Source: Candidatus Kapaibacterium sp. (GTDB taxonomy: Bacteria; Bacteroidota; Ignavibacteria; Kapaibacteriales; UBA4661). Taken from it: a DNA stretch of 64,000 nt. Below the pieces are notes generated by a model. It saw nothing but the letters and a program-made list of their open reading frames with translations, made no database searches and was not told the DNA's origin. The number at the start of each line of letters is the position of its first letter. The stretch's first letter is position 1. The position numbers were made by a program, and so were the translations under genes. The DNA lies in assembly GCA_025455065.1 (NCBI GenBank), contig JALONG010000007.1, positions 62,001 through 126,000 of the forward strand, written 5' to 3'. This document shows positions 1 through 8,379 of this stretch, piece after piece.

Positions 1-128
1 TTGCGAACCAACTTTCGCAATGTACAAATCGTTTTTTGCAAAGTCAAGTGTCGAGCAAAAATATTTTCACGCGGAGTGAAATTTCGCTTCGAGAATTATG
101 GTCGAAAATTCAGTATTCGTGCGCTTTC

Positions 129-170
129 AGAAAGACTTACACAAAAAATGATTTGGATTGATTATTTTGC
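129..170 (+). repeat. Unoccupied copy of a short target sequence
   Basis: This stretch (AGAAAGACTTA, one base, then a 30-base block from ACAAAAAATG to TATTTTGC) recurs at 28345-28529. There it is split by a 138-bp hairpin element flanked by TACAA on both sides. Here the same sequence is continuous, with CACAA at the junction, so it reads as the empty version of the site. I do not know what the 41-base sequence itself is. Being repeated, it may be the end of another old mobile element. Confidence 0.7.
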
Positions 171-278
171 CTAAGTACACAACAAAATTTTGATAGCATC
201 ACGAAGTTCATCGTATGCTTTCTGTGAAGGAAGATTGAATGCGGCTTTGTGCATAAACTCTACGCCATAAGTACATCG
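171..278 (-). pseudogene. Possible C-terminal gene remnant
   Basis: Read on the minus strand, an open frame of 35 codons ends at a TAG at 171-173 and encodes a protein-like segment containing FNLPSQKAYDELRDAIK. The frame is closed upstream by a stop just before the hairpin element at 288-425, and the only internal ATG (254) gives 27 residues. This looks like the tail of a gene whose front was lost. The family is not recognised and the call is tentative. Confidence 0.25.
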
Positions 279-287
279 TTATATTTA

Positions 288-425
288 ACAATAGTCTGGA
301 CATTTTTGCTACGGTCCTCTGAAAATTTTGCTGGAAGCCGTATAAAACCTCAATTTCGAGTAAAAAACAACGTGGCTTGAAACCCGCATAAAACCTAGGC
401 TCTTCAAAAATGCCCAGACTATTGA
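288..425 (+). repeat. Family A hairpin element, copy 1 (MITE-like)
   Basis: This is a 138-bp non-coding element with near-perfect terminal inverted repeats: ACAATAGTCTGGACATTTTT at 288-307, mirrored by AAAAATGCCCAGACTATTGA at 406-425. It has the same length and interior as the copy at 28361-28498, and there are relatives at 34619 and 30002. The interior carries GGAAGCCG and GTGGCTTGAAACCC motifs that can fold into sub-hairpins. No clear target duplication flanks this copy. It has no coding capacity and sits 90 bp upstream of the lipoprotein gene, so it may also affect that gene's transcription. Confidence 0.8.
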
Positions 426-515
426 ATCAACATAGTTTCAAAGAAGAAAAGGTTGTTGCTTCTGTTGAATCATAATAACATTTCAAATACAACCAGAATC
501 AAAAAGAGGTATGAG

Positions 516-911
516 ATGAAAAAGTGCTTTGCTATCGTACTTTTTGCTGCTGTAATGTCAATGTCGTTAAGCAGCTGCGCAACTGTGTTCAAAGGTAGTT
601 TGAGTGCTGCTCGTCTTGTTGGTGTCAAAAAGGGAGAGCAGGTTGAGGTACTCAAAGATGGCGCAACAATGCCTATCGAAACACGAGGGGAGGAGCAATT
701 TGTTAAACTGCCTGCCCAAAGTTCTCACATTGTGGTTGTCAAATACAAAGGTCAAGAGAAAAAACTCCAAACAAATCAGGTTCTTGGAGGCGGATGGTTG
801 ATATTGGATATACTTCTGGGAGGACTGATAGGTGTTATTGTTGATGCCGCAACAGGTAATTGGAATGAATTGTCCGACTTGTTTGTGGAATCACCAACAC
901 CCGGTCAATAG
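516..911 (+). CDS. Small lipoprotein with Gly-rich membrane-like C-terminus
   Basis: The 131-residue protein starts MKKCFAIVLF and has a hydrophobic core followed by the lipobox LSSC at about residues 15-18, so it should be lipidated by signal peptidase II. An AGAGG ribosome site lies just before this ATG; the ATG at 453 would add 21 residues that spoil the signal peptide. The CATVFKGS start of the mature chain and the hydrophobic GGLIGVIVDAATG segment near residue 110 recall small Bacteroidota/proteobacterial lipoproteins of the PEGA-like CATI-x-G type. Function is unknown. It stands alone, with a hairpin terminator immediately downstream. Confidence 0.75.
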   Translation: MKKCFAIVLFAAVMSMSLSSCATVFKGSLSAARLVGVKKGEQVEVLKDGATMPIETRGEEQFVKLPAQSSHIVVVKYKGQEKKLQTNQVLGGGWLILDILLGGLIGVIVDAATGNWNELSDLFVESPTPGQ

Positions 912-926
912 CCTTCAGCAATAGAG

Positions 927-951
927 AGCCGTCAAGAATTTGGCGGCTTTT
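927..951 (+). terminator. Intrinsic terminator after the lipoprotein gene
   Basis: AGCCG (927-931) pairs with CGGCT (944-948), and the stem is followed by TTTTACTTT. It lies 16 bases after the stop codon. The stem is short but the position and the T-run fit. Confidence 0.55.
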
Positions 952-1317
952 ACTTTAAGTTTGGTGCATCCCGCCTGGTGCCCACCGAACTTGTCGCTTT
1001 CGGCGACGGGAAAGTTGTTGGCTTGTGTTCGGGCGTGCTGCTCCTTTACAACCGTTGTTTCGGTTCAACCATTCCACCCATTTCATTTCCTGCGCCAGAG
1101 CGGAGAATTCCGTGTGAGAAGCAGTAACCTTCACCAACGTCGAGCAATCTCGTAAGCAGGTTTACGATGAGGTAAAAAATATTGACTACACACTACTGTG
1201 GGAAACAATAACGTCACCGTATCAAGGGTAATTCTTATAGCAGCACGTGGGGAGTGCTCTGACGATGAAATCAACAGAACAACAATCCCCACACACCGAA
1301 GAGATACCGAAGGGCAA
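952..1317. other. Intergenic, no convincing gene
   Basis: The first 180 bases are more GC-rich than the surroundings. A 38-codon open frame at 1118-1231 (plus) contains the protein-like string QVYDEVKNIDYTLLWETI but lacks a start and could be a gene scrap. A 60-residue minus-strand frame at 955-1137 is Arg/Gln-rich and not recognisable. Nothing here can be called a gene. Confidence 0.4.
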
Positions 1318-2997
1318 TCACGCCACTTCCCTAGCTCCAATCACATTAAATCTGCTTGCCACAAATGCAGCATCGGCAAAGGACGCATTGCCCGCAGGAT
1401 TAGCACCTGCACCGTGAAAATCGCTAAACGCCGATGATTGGTTCACGAAAATTCCGCCCACGTAGTTAAAGGCAACAGGCGCTTTTCCTTCGTAGATAAT
1501 TGCTGCTTCCGCTTGTTCACGCTCCGCAGCATCGGTCGTATAAACCAGCGTTGTCAGAGCGCCTTTGTGCTTCAAACTCCGCAAAAGCAGGTGCAGACTG
1601 TGGTCAAAGCCGTCGGTCGGAATAAGAAAACTAATCGGTCCAAACCACTCATTTTCGTAAATCTCACTTTGCGGCACTTCTGCCTGCAACAACAGTGGTG
1701 ATGCCGTCCGTGCATTCGGGAAACCGCCTTGTGCAACAGGCTCGGAATCCCGCACAACCTTGATTCCAAGCGCTTTTGCTTTCTGCACACGCTCGAATGT
1801 TACCGTGCTTTGGATGCTGCCTGTGATAGAAGCCATTTTGGGATTGGTAACAAGCGCATCAATTTTGGCTGCAAAGCGCGTTGCGACTTCATCGAAGGGA
1901 ATCACAGTATCGCCTTCTTTGACACCGTTTTTGTTGATGAAAAAATTCTGTGATGTCGTACACATTTGCCCACTGTAGAGCGAGAGCGTAAAGGCAAGGT
2001 TTTCCAGCACGGCATCAAGGTTTTCAACGCTTTCCAAAATCACGCCATTCACGCCTGCTTTTTCGGTGAAAACTGCTTTACCGTGTTTCCGCCCGATTTC
2101 TTCAATTGTTGTGCCGAATCCACCACCCGTAAAATCAATAACGCTCACAGCAGGATGCTCCGAAAGTGTGATTGTAAGAGGGTTTGCGCTGCTGTCTGTA
2201 GCAAGCTGCACCAAATGTGGGTCCAAGCCTAAATCCTTCAAGGTCTCTTGCAGACTTGCCACGACGACCGCAATCGCCAAAACTGATTTTGGATGTGGTT
2301 TCACAATAACAGGATTTCCCGTAACAAGGCTTGCAAACAAGCCCGGAAGAGTGTTCCAGACAGGAAATGTCGAACAGCCGATAACCAAACCGATACCTTT
2401 GGGAACGATATGAAAATTCTTCTTCACAGTGATATTTGCTGCTCCCGCAGGCTTCACCCACGTTACTTCGCTCACAAACTGCGCTTGTTCGCTGAATCCA
2501 AGCGCTATTGCCTCCAACGCGCGGTCAAACGAGTGCGGACCGGAGGCTTGAAACGACATAGCGAAACTCTGCCCTGCGGTGTGCATGGTGGAATACGCAA
2601 TCTCAAAAAAAGTTTTGCCTGTTCCCGCCCGCTCTAAGGCTTCAATCAGCACAACAGCACGTTCGGTCGGCGAAAGGCGTTGCCACTGCATTTTCGCGTT
2701 GTGAGCGTTGGTAATAAGGCTTTCGACCGAAAACATCGGGTACTGCACACCCAGCGCAAAGCCAAAAGGAGATTCTTCTTCACCATGCCACGCTGTCTCG
2801 CCCGATTGTTGAAGACGAGTAAACTTCTGATGCAATGCGGCTTTGAAGGCAGCTTCGCCTTCTTCGGCAGCCGTTTCGCCATAGACTTTTTTGCTGGGTG
2901 ATTCGTTCCAATGCGCGAAATATTCGCGGGAAACATTTGCTTCGGTTGCTTTGTCAAGCGTCGGAGCGTGTTTGTCGGTAAGTTCTGTGATGCTCAT
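1318..2997 (-). CDS. paaN: Aldehyde dehydrogenase, PaaN-like
   Basis: The 559-residue protein has the length and motifs of the phenylacetate-pathway protein PaaN (type 2), which belongs to the aldehyde dehydrogenase superfamily. Visible are the NAD-binding IVKPHP (Lys233), the general-base region TEKAG (Glu312) and the nucleophile loop SGQMCTTSQN (Cys346). The PaaN family is tied to oxidation of the ring-cleavage semialdehyde or related aldehydes to acids. No other paa ring-oxygenase genes lie nearby; the closest possible partner is the enoyl-CoA hydratase at 25971. The ATG follows a plausible leader and no longer start is available. Family assignment is firm, but the substrate is inferred. 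Confidence 0.85.
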   Translation of the reverse strand: MSITELTDKHAPTLDKATEANVSREYFAHWNESPSKKVYGETAAEEGEAAFKAALHQKFTRLQQSGETAWHGEEESPFGFALGVQYPMFSVESLITNAHNAKMQWQRLSPTERAVVLIEALERAGTGKTFFEIAYSTMHTAGQSFAMSFQASGPHSFDRALEAIALGFSEQAQFVSEVTWVKPAGAANITVKKNFHIVPKGIGLVIGCSTFPVWNTLPGLFASLVTGNPVIVKPHPKSVLAIAVVVASLQETLKDLGLDPHLVQLATDSSANPLTITLSEHPAVSVIDFTGGGFGTTIEEIGRKHGKAVFTEKAGVNGVILESVENLDAVLENLAFTLSLYSGQMCTTSQNFFINKNGVKEGDTVIPFDEVATRFAAKIDALVTNPKMASITGSIQSTVTFERVQKAKALGIKVVRDSEPVAQGGFPNARTASPLLLQAEVPQSEIYENEWFGPISFLIPTDGFDHSLHLLLRSLKHKGALTTLVYTTDAAEREQAEAAIIYEGKAPVAFNYVGGIFVNQSSAFSDFHGAGANPAGNASFADAAFVASRFNVIGAREVA

Positions 2998-3108
2998 GGT
3001 TGCCGGAAATTGAAGAATATTCGAGAAAAAAAGTAGTTATCGGGAAAATGTTCAAAGAGTTCTGCTTGTGCAGGGTGTAGTTTGTTTCACTTGTCTCCGA
3101 CCGTGATT

Positions 3109-4152
3109 TCAACGATGATGATTCACAATCTGCTCATACATCCCGCTTGAAACCAAGTCGCGGACGTTAGGCGTTGCCAGAAAATCATGCGGGAAACCGC
3201 GCTCGAATGTGCTTGCCGCATCAAGGCGCTTAATATGGTCATCGCTCAAGGTAATGTTCACTGCGCCGAGGTTATCTGCAACTTGTTTTGCCTTTGTTGC
3301 CCCCACAATCGGAATCGAAACACCCCGTGAAATCTCATCATTCACGCGCTCTTGCATCGTCCAACGCAGCGCCACTTGCGCAGGCGAACAGCCGATTTCC
3401 TCCGCAATCGCAACCACTTCGCGGGTGATAGCTTGACTGCGGTCATTCAGCCGTACGCTTTCTGCTTTAAGCCTTCCGGGGTCATTGTTCAGATATTTGC
3501 CTGTTAATGCGCCACCCGCCAGAGGTGCCCACGGCGTAAGGGCGAGGTCAAGTTCCCGTGAAAGCGGGATAATTTCTCGCTCGGCGGTGCGTTGAATCAA
3601 ACTGTATTCCACTTGATATGCCGTAAATTGCGCCCAACCACGCAGTTCCGCCAACGTATTAGCACGGGCAACTTGCCATGCCGGAGTATCGGAAACTCCG
3701 ATATGCAAGATTTTTCCTGAACGCACAAGGTCGTCCAAACCACGCATGATTTCGTCAATCGGTGTGGTAAAATCCCAAATATGCAGCCAATACAGGTCAA
3801 TATATTCCGTTCCGAGCCGCTTCAAACTTGCTTCGACAGACTGCACCATGTTTTTGCGATGATTCCCGCCGGAGTTCGGGTCACCGCGTTTCATGCCGAG
3901 CGAATATTTGGTCGCAAGCACGAAATAATCACGGTTGTCGGCGATAAATTCACCTACATATTGTTCACTCGTTCCGGCGGTGTAATAATTCGCCGTATCA
4001 AGAAAATTCCCACCCGCCGCCGTAAAGGCATCGAAAACGTTTTTGCTTTCTTCTTTGGACGCGCCCCAGCCCCATTCTTCGCCAAAGCCCATTGTGCCTA
4101 AGCAAAGTTCTGAAACCCGCATGGCGCTTCGACCGAGAAGTTTGTATTTCAT
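3109..4152 (-). CDS. Aldo/keto reductase
   Basis: This is a 347-residue NADPH-dependent oxidoreductase of the AKR superfamily with a TIM-barrel fold. The catalytic tetrad is visible: Asp52 and Tyr57 (LDTANYY), Lys82 (LATKYS) and His124 (YWLHIWD). The start MKYKLLGR at 4152 matches the usual N-terminus. An upstream ATG at 4203 in the same frame would overlap the stop of the methyltransferase gene and add a non-homologous leader. The gene follows that methyltransferase on the same strand with about 37 bases between them. The physiological substrate cannot be read from sequence; it resembles the broad-specificity YajO/Tas-like AKRs. Confidence 0.88.
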   Translation of the reverse strand: MKYKLLGRSAMRVSELCLGTMGFGEEWGWGASKEESKNVFDAFTAAGGNFLDTANYYTAGTSEQYVGEFIADNRDYFVLATKYSLGMKRGDPNSGGNHRKNMVQSVEASLKRLGTEYIDLYWLHIWDFTTPIDEIMRGLDDLVRSGKILHIGVSDTPAWQVARANTLAELRGWAQFTAYQVEYSLIQRTAEREIIPLSRELDLALTPWAPLAGGALTGKYLNNDPGRLKAESVRLNDRSQAITREVVAIAEEIGCSPAQVALRWTMQERVNDEISRGVSIPIVGATKAKQVADNLGAVNITLSDDHIKRLDAASTFERGFPHDFLATPNVRDLVSSGMYEQIVNHHR

Positions 4153-4189
4153 AACAGTTGTGGTAAATATGACAAAAAAATGTGAGTGC

Positions 4190-4861
4190 TTAATGCCGTT
4201 CATGCTTGGTAATTTCTACCCGATAGAGCAGATGACCACTTGCCAAATACTTTCTCTCAAACGCAGTTCTTGGTTCGATATTGTACGGTAATTCCTCGAA
4301 TACGGTTTTATACCCAAGCATTTGAGCGCTTTCCGAAAACTCTTCCGCATAAACACGCCAATTCGTGCGAAGTTCCGTTGTGGCAGCGAGATTGAGCATC
4401 GGCGCAAACAAAGGATGCCCATGCCAACGGCGCAAGATGTGGCGAGGCTTCGGATATGGATTCGGGTAGTACAGCGCGTGGAAGTCTATGATGTCGGTAT
4501 AACCCGGCGTGGCAAGCAACCGCCACATATCTTCCAATTCAGCCTGCAAGACAGCGTAATTCCTTGTTTCCGACTGATACCGATGTTTTGCCGTGCGGTG
4601 CAACGAGCGGTCAAACCCGCAGACAAAGGCTTCAGGAAATATCTTCGCCAAAAAAGCAGTGCTGTCGCCCGTGCCGCATCCCGAATCAATGACCAAACGC
4701 TTTTTACCTGAAGCGGCAAACATCTCTTGAAAGCATCGGAACGCAGCGATGCTGAATTCTGCAATAGGGCGCAAATACGTCGTTGCGGCGTGTTTGCGCA
4801 CAAGCGTTGCAAGGTCTTGATGAATCGTGGTTTGGCGAGATTCGACTAAGCAGCTGTTCAT
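4190..4861 (-). CDS. TrmB-like tRNA (guanine-N7) methyltransferase
   Basis: The 223-residue class I SAM-dependent methyltransferase has the SAM loop DSGCGTGDS (about 59-67), the family's PNPYPKPRHILRR signature (about 133-145, cf. the usual DPWPKKRHxKRR) and a C-terminal TAFERKYLASGH that matches the TrmB T-x-x-E-x-K-x-x-x-x-G pattern. TrmB makes m7G46 in tRNA variable loops. The first Asp of the usual DPWPK is Asn here, so it may be a divergent paralogue instead of the housekeeping enzyme. The start at 4861 (MNSCLVES) is chosen over 4918, which adds a poorly conserved leader. Confidence 0.72.
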   Translation of the reverse strand: MNSCLVESRQTTIHQDLATLVRKHAATTYLRPIAEFSIAAFRCFQEMFAASGKKRLVIDSGCGTGDSTAFLAKIFPEAFVCGFDRSLHRTAKHRYQSETRNYAVLQAELEDMWRLLATPGYTDIIDFHALYYPNPYPKPRHILRRWHGHPLFAPMLNLAATTELRTNWRVYAEEFSESAQMLGYKTVFEELPYNIEPRTAFERKYLASGHLLYRVEITKHERH

Positions 4862-5166
4862 TATCACTATACTTCGCGCTGAGAACGATAAGTAATGGCT
4901 TGAAACCGTTATTGGCAAACGGTCAAAGCATGAGTAAAAAAAACTTCCCCGAACTTACGAAGAAAAATCATTGAATCTGCCACAAGTTTTTTATTTTTGC
5001 CCCTGAAAATACTCCTATTTTCAACGTCAATGGTTCGGGATATTTGCGTAAAGCAGACAGAGAAATACATAAACAAGGCAGGAAAAAGCTTTGCAAAAAC
5101 ATCCTCCACAATTTGATGTGCCAATAACAACCTTCTTTTCTCATTTTTTGTGTAAGGGTACTGAAT
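4862..5166. other. Divergent intergenic region
   Basis: This roughly 300-bp gap separates the minus-strand methyltransferase from the plus-strand ATP-grasp gene. Frames crossing it are shadows of the ATP-grasp gene. An AAGGG ribosome site lies just before the 5167 ATG. I see no further feature. Confidence 0.4.
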
Positions 5167-6195
5167 ATGTCTATGAAAGTCATTGGCTTGCTTTTCGGCA
5201 TGGAGCAATCGTTCCCGCCGGCATTGGTTGAACGCATTAACAGCACTGCGCCGGAAAACATCCGTGCGGAGTTTGTGCAAGTGGGCGGCGTGAAAATGGC
5301 GGATTTGATGAAATACGATGTTATCCTTGACCGTATTTCGCAGGACATTCCGTTTTACCGCTCTATGCTGAAAAATGCGATGCTCACCGGTACGCGCGTT
5401 GTCAATAACCCGTTTTGGTGGAGCGCGGACGATAAATTCTTCAACTATGCGCTTGCTTCACAAATTGGTGTACCGATCCCCAACACGGTACTGTTGCCCT
5501 CAAAAGACCACCCGCCGACCACGACCAGCGAATCTATGCGCAATTTGCAATTCCCGCTCAATTGGGAAGAAGTTTTTGAGTACGTTGGTTTCCCCTCGTT
5601 TTTGAAACCGCATGACGGTGGCGGTTGGAAGCACGTTTACAAAGTCCACAACCCGCAAGAATTTTTCGAGGCATATCACAAAACAGCCGATATTTGCATG
5701 ACACTTCAAGCGGGCGTGGAATTTGAAGAATACTACCGTTGCTACGCTATCGGTAAAAAATATATTCACATCATGCCCTACGAGCCGCGCAACCCCCACC
5801 ATCTCCGCTATGTGGCAGGATTCAGCCTCACACCGGAGCGCAAAAAGCAACTCGAAGAACTCTGCTTAAAAATTGTTAATGCTCTCAGCTATGACTTTGA
5901 TACGATTGAGTTTGCCGTGAAAGACGGTATTCCTTACGCGATTGACTTCCTCAATCCTGCTCCCGACGCTGAGGCTTCATCGGTGCAGCCCGAAAACTTC
6001 GAGTGGGTGCTGGAACACGCCGCAAAATACCTCATTGAACTCGCCGAAGAAGGGCGCAAAGTGCCTTCCGAATATACGTGGAGCGAGTTTATCAACACCA
6101 ATTCCCTCAAAGCCGGAAAAGCTCCCGCCGCAAAAGCAGCAGCCAAGCCGACAGCAGCCAAGCCGGCAGCAAAAAAAGCGGCAGCAAAAAAATAA
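5167..6195 (+). CDS. ATP-grasp domain protein with Lys/Ala-rich tail
   Basis: The 342-residue protein has a pre-ATP-grasp N-terminal region (1-85), then ATP-grasp features: the DDKFFNYALASQIGVPIPNT segment (88-107), FLKPHDGGGWKHV (145-157) where Lys147 should contact ATP, and a metal-binding end with Glu248, Asp260 and Asn263 (IEFAVKDG...DFLNPAPD). Such enzymes join a carboxylate to an amine, thiol or amino acid through an acylphosphate; the substrate is not evident. The last 30 residues are almost only Lys, Ala and Pro, like the tails of histone-H1-like bacterial proteins, and are unusual on this fold. It is transcribed away from its neighbours and is probably monocistronic or leads into the lipase gene. 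Confidence 0.75.
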   Translation: MSMKVIGLLFGMEQSFPPALVERINSTAPENIRAEFVQVGGVKMADLMKYDVILDRISQDIPFYRSMLKNAMLTGTRVVNNPFWWSADDKFFNYALASQIGVPIPNTVLLPSKDHPPTTTSESMRNLQFPLNWEEVFEYVGFPSFLKPHDGGGWKHVYKVHNPQEFFEAYHKTADICMTLQAGVEFEEYYRCYAIGKKYIHIMPYEPRNPHHLRYVAGFSLTPERKKQLEELCLKIVNALSYDFDTIEFAVKDGIPYAIDFLNPAPDAEASSVQPENFEWVLEHAAKYLIELAEEGRKVPSEYTWSEFINTNSLKAGKAPAAKAAAKPTAAKPAAKKAAAKK

Positions 6196-6307
6196 TTGCT
6201 CCCGAAGCGTGATTTGATGCGGGACGGAGAGAACAGTTCTTCGTCCCGCATTGCGTTTTGTCATGCCTTGTTTTTCGATGTTTTTTCGATTTTTCTCAAT
6301 TCAAACC

Positions 6308-7714
6308 ATGAGAAACACTTTTTTCCCTTCTCTACGTCTTTTCACGGCTCTGTGCCTTGTGTGCGGTATTGCTTCCGTCACATTTTGGGGCTGTGCGTCG
6401 AACACTGCCTACATCAAAAATCTGCCCGAAGCGCCTGCTACCGAGCGTATGACCACAACGCATATTCCCTACCCGATTTTGCTCCTGCATGGGTTGGGGC
6501 AAAAAGCGGCGGTGTGGGATGCTTACGCGGTGAAATACTACGAACAGGAAATCGGCTTGGTTCACGGCGGCGTTCTGCGCAAAGTGAACGGTAAAGCAAG
6601 TATTGACGCGGTTTCGCAGCTGTCGAAGCAAAGCAGTTATGCCGACTTTTTCACCGTTGCATTTTCCAATCCGGTGGATTCGATTGGCGCGTGGGAGCGA
6701 GAATTAGAAGAATTTTTGCCGCTTGTTTTCCAGCGCACAAAAGCCGAAAAAGTGATTTTGATTGGGTACAGCATGGGCGGCGTAACGGCGCGGTATTACC
6801 TCACTAAACATCTCAAAGACCACCGCACAGAGCGCATCATCACTATCGGTTCACCGCATCAAGGCTCTCCTTACGCACGGGTTTGGCAGTGGAAAACGGC
6901 ACTCGTAGAAAAATCGAAAGACGCGGGGTTTATGGTCAAGCCGCTTTTGGATAAAGGCTTGGAATTTTTAGCTTCAATCGAAAATGATGTTCCTGCGGAT
7001 TCTCCGGCGATTCGAGATTTGCAGCGCCCCGAAGACGGTGGCGAGTTTATGCGGCGCACAGGTACTGCCGCGCACCCGCTTGATGTAGATTACATCAGCG
7101 TTGTAGGTAAAGTCGAACTTTGGAAAGAGACTAAAAATCTCAGCAAAACCGCCGCAATGGATATGTTGCGCCGCGCCTTGGGAGCTATCGGCTTTGGCGT
7201 AGAAGCAATGTTTGAGCCGGGAGATGGCGTAGTAAGTGCTTCCAGCCAGACCATGAGTGAACTTCCTTGGTTTCAAGCGGACAAAAATCGGCAGAAAATC
7301 TCGCGCACCGTTACGCTGACTTCCGTTCACGAAGACCATTTGAAGCAAAGCACCGAGATTCAGCGTATCACGCTTGAAGACAAGCCCGAATTTAAGGGTG
7401 CGGAATTTTATCGTAACGCCGAAGGCAATACAGGGCGCATGATTATTGAGTTTGTGGATTATTTACCGCCCGCAAAATGCAGCGTTGAGATTATCGTAAC
7501 GCCTCAGAACGGCACAAAACAGCGCCTCAGCGTTCCTCAAAGCAATGTTGTGTTGGTAAAAAAAACCAACGGAACGGTTGTGGCACAAGCAACGGTACAG
7601 CTTTCGCAAGTTGTCGGCGTAGATTGGTCGCGGCAGGCGGAGGTAGAAATTATTCTCAAAAATACTTTTGGCAACGAAACCCGCACCACCAAAGCGTGGA
7701 TGCCCAGAATGTGA
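6308..7714 (+). CDS. Lipase/esterase-like alpha/beta-hydrolase lipoprotein
   Basis: The 468-residue protein begins MRNTFFPS, with a signal peptide ending in TFWGC (Cys29), consistent with a lipidated envelope protein. The hydrolase core shows LLLHGLGQ (oxyanion loop, 58-65) and the nucleophile elbow GYSMGG (Ser155), in the style of triacylglycerol lipase/PGAP1-like enzymes. SVHEDHLKQ (about 338-346) may hold the catalytic His. The last 110 residues look like a beta-sandwich add-on. The chosen start is preferred to the ATG at 6251, which would put 19 extra residues before the signal peptide. The substrate is probably a lipid ester, by inference. Confidence 0.78.
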   Translation: MRNTFFPSLRLFTALCLVCGIASVTFWGCASNTAYIKNLPEAPATERMTTTHIPYPILLLHGLGQKAAVWDAYAVKYYEQEIGLVHGGVLRKVNGKASIDAVSQLSKQSSYADFFTVAFSNPVDSIGAWERELEEFLPLVFQRTKAEKVILIGYSMGGVTARYYLTKHLKDHRTERIITIGSPHQGSPYARVWQWKTALVEKSKDAGFMVKPLLDKGLEFLASIENDVPADSPAIRDLQRPEDGGEFMRRTGTAAHPLDVDYISVVGKVELWKETKNLSKTAAMDMLRRALGAIGFGVEAMFEPGDGVVSASSQTMSELPWFQADKNRQKISRTVTLTSVHEDHLKQSTEIQRITLEDKPEFKGAEFYRNAEGNTGRMIIEFVDYLPPAKCSVEIIVTPQNGTKQRLSVPQSNVVLVKKTNGTVVAQATVQLSQVVGVDWSRQAEVEIILKNTFGNETRTTKAWMPRM

Positions 7715-7721
7715 GCGCATT

Positions 7722-8366
7722 ATGAACAGACGCGGTTTTTTTTCATCACTGTTTGGTACTGAACCGGAATCATTTTTTTTCGGTGTGCAAATCGTCTTCT
7801 TGACGCTATCCGGCGACGACACCGGAAACAGGCTTCGACACTTGATTGCAGAGGCATCGGCGTATGATAATGCAACCGAAAAACCGTCAGAAAAACTTGC
7901 GCTCTATAAACAAATTATTACCATTTTACTTGAGCAGAAGCCGCATTGGGAGTATGGTTATTGGGATTACATCACCGAAAGCGACGAAGCCAGCAATGAA
8001 GCGGAGTTTGATTCGTGGGTGAGCGAAATCACAGCAAGTATGGCAACCGAACATGAGGAGCTGGGAACAAGCAATGATGAGGCTTTCAGGATGAGCAGCG
8101 ACAAATACTACATCACTGTTACAATGGCGTTTTTGCTGGAATATCCGCCCTTAGAGCGCACTCGAACTTTGCTGGACAATATCCCCGAAGATGAGTATTG
8201 GACACACGCCGGATTTGCGGAACTGTGTGAAGCGATTCGCCGCATTGATTTTGAGTACGCCTTGCGCGATGCAGTGTTCGTCATGCCCGGCAATGACGAC
8301 GACGGTTTTTCGTGGGAGGATTTACACGGCGCGGGGTGGGATTATTTGAAGCCGCTTTCTTTGTAG
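7722..8366 (+). CDS. Hypothetical protein, possibly DUF1517-like
   Basis: The 214-residue acidic protein begins MNRRGFFSSLFG only 7 bases after the lipase gene stops, so the two are likely co-transcribed. The N-terminal part (about 20-45) holds FGVQIVFLTLSGDDT. The rest is helical, with repeated Glu/Asp/Trp-rich segments and a KYYITVTMAFLLE stretch that recalls the YIVVTLLVA motif of DUF1517 proteins. That resemblance is weak. No catalytic motif or signal peptide is seen. An ATG at 7668 would overlap the lipase gene and is less likely. Confidence 0.6.
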   Translation: MNRRGFFSSLFGTEPESFFFGVQIVFLTLSGDDTGNRLRHLIAEASAYDNATEKPSEKLALYKQIITILLEQKPHWEYGYWDYITESDEASNEAEFDSWVSEITASMATEHEELGTSNDEAFRMSSDKYYITVTMAFLLEYPPLERTRTLLDNIPEDEYWTHAGFAELCEAIRRIDFEYALRDAVFVMPGNDDDGFSWEDLHGAGWDYLKPLSL

Positions 8367-8379
8367 CACTATGTAAACA

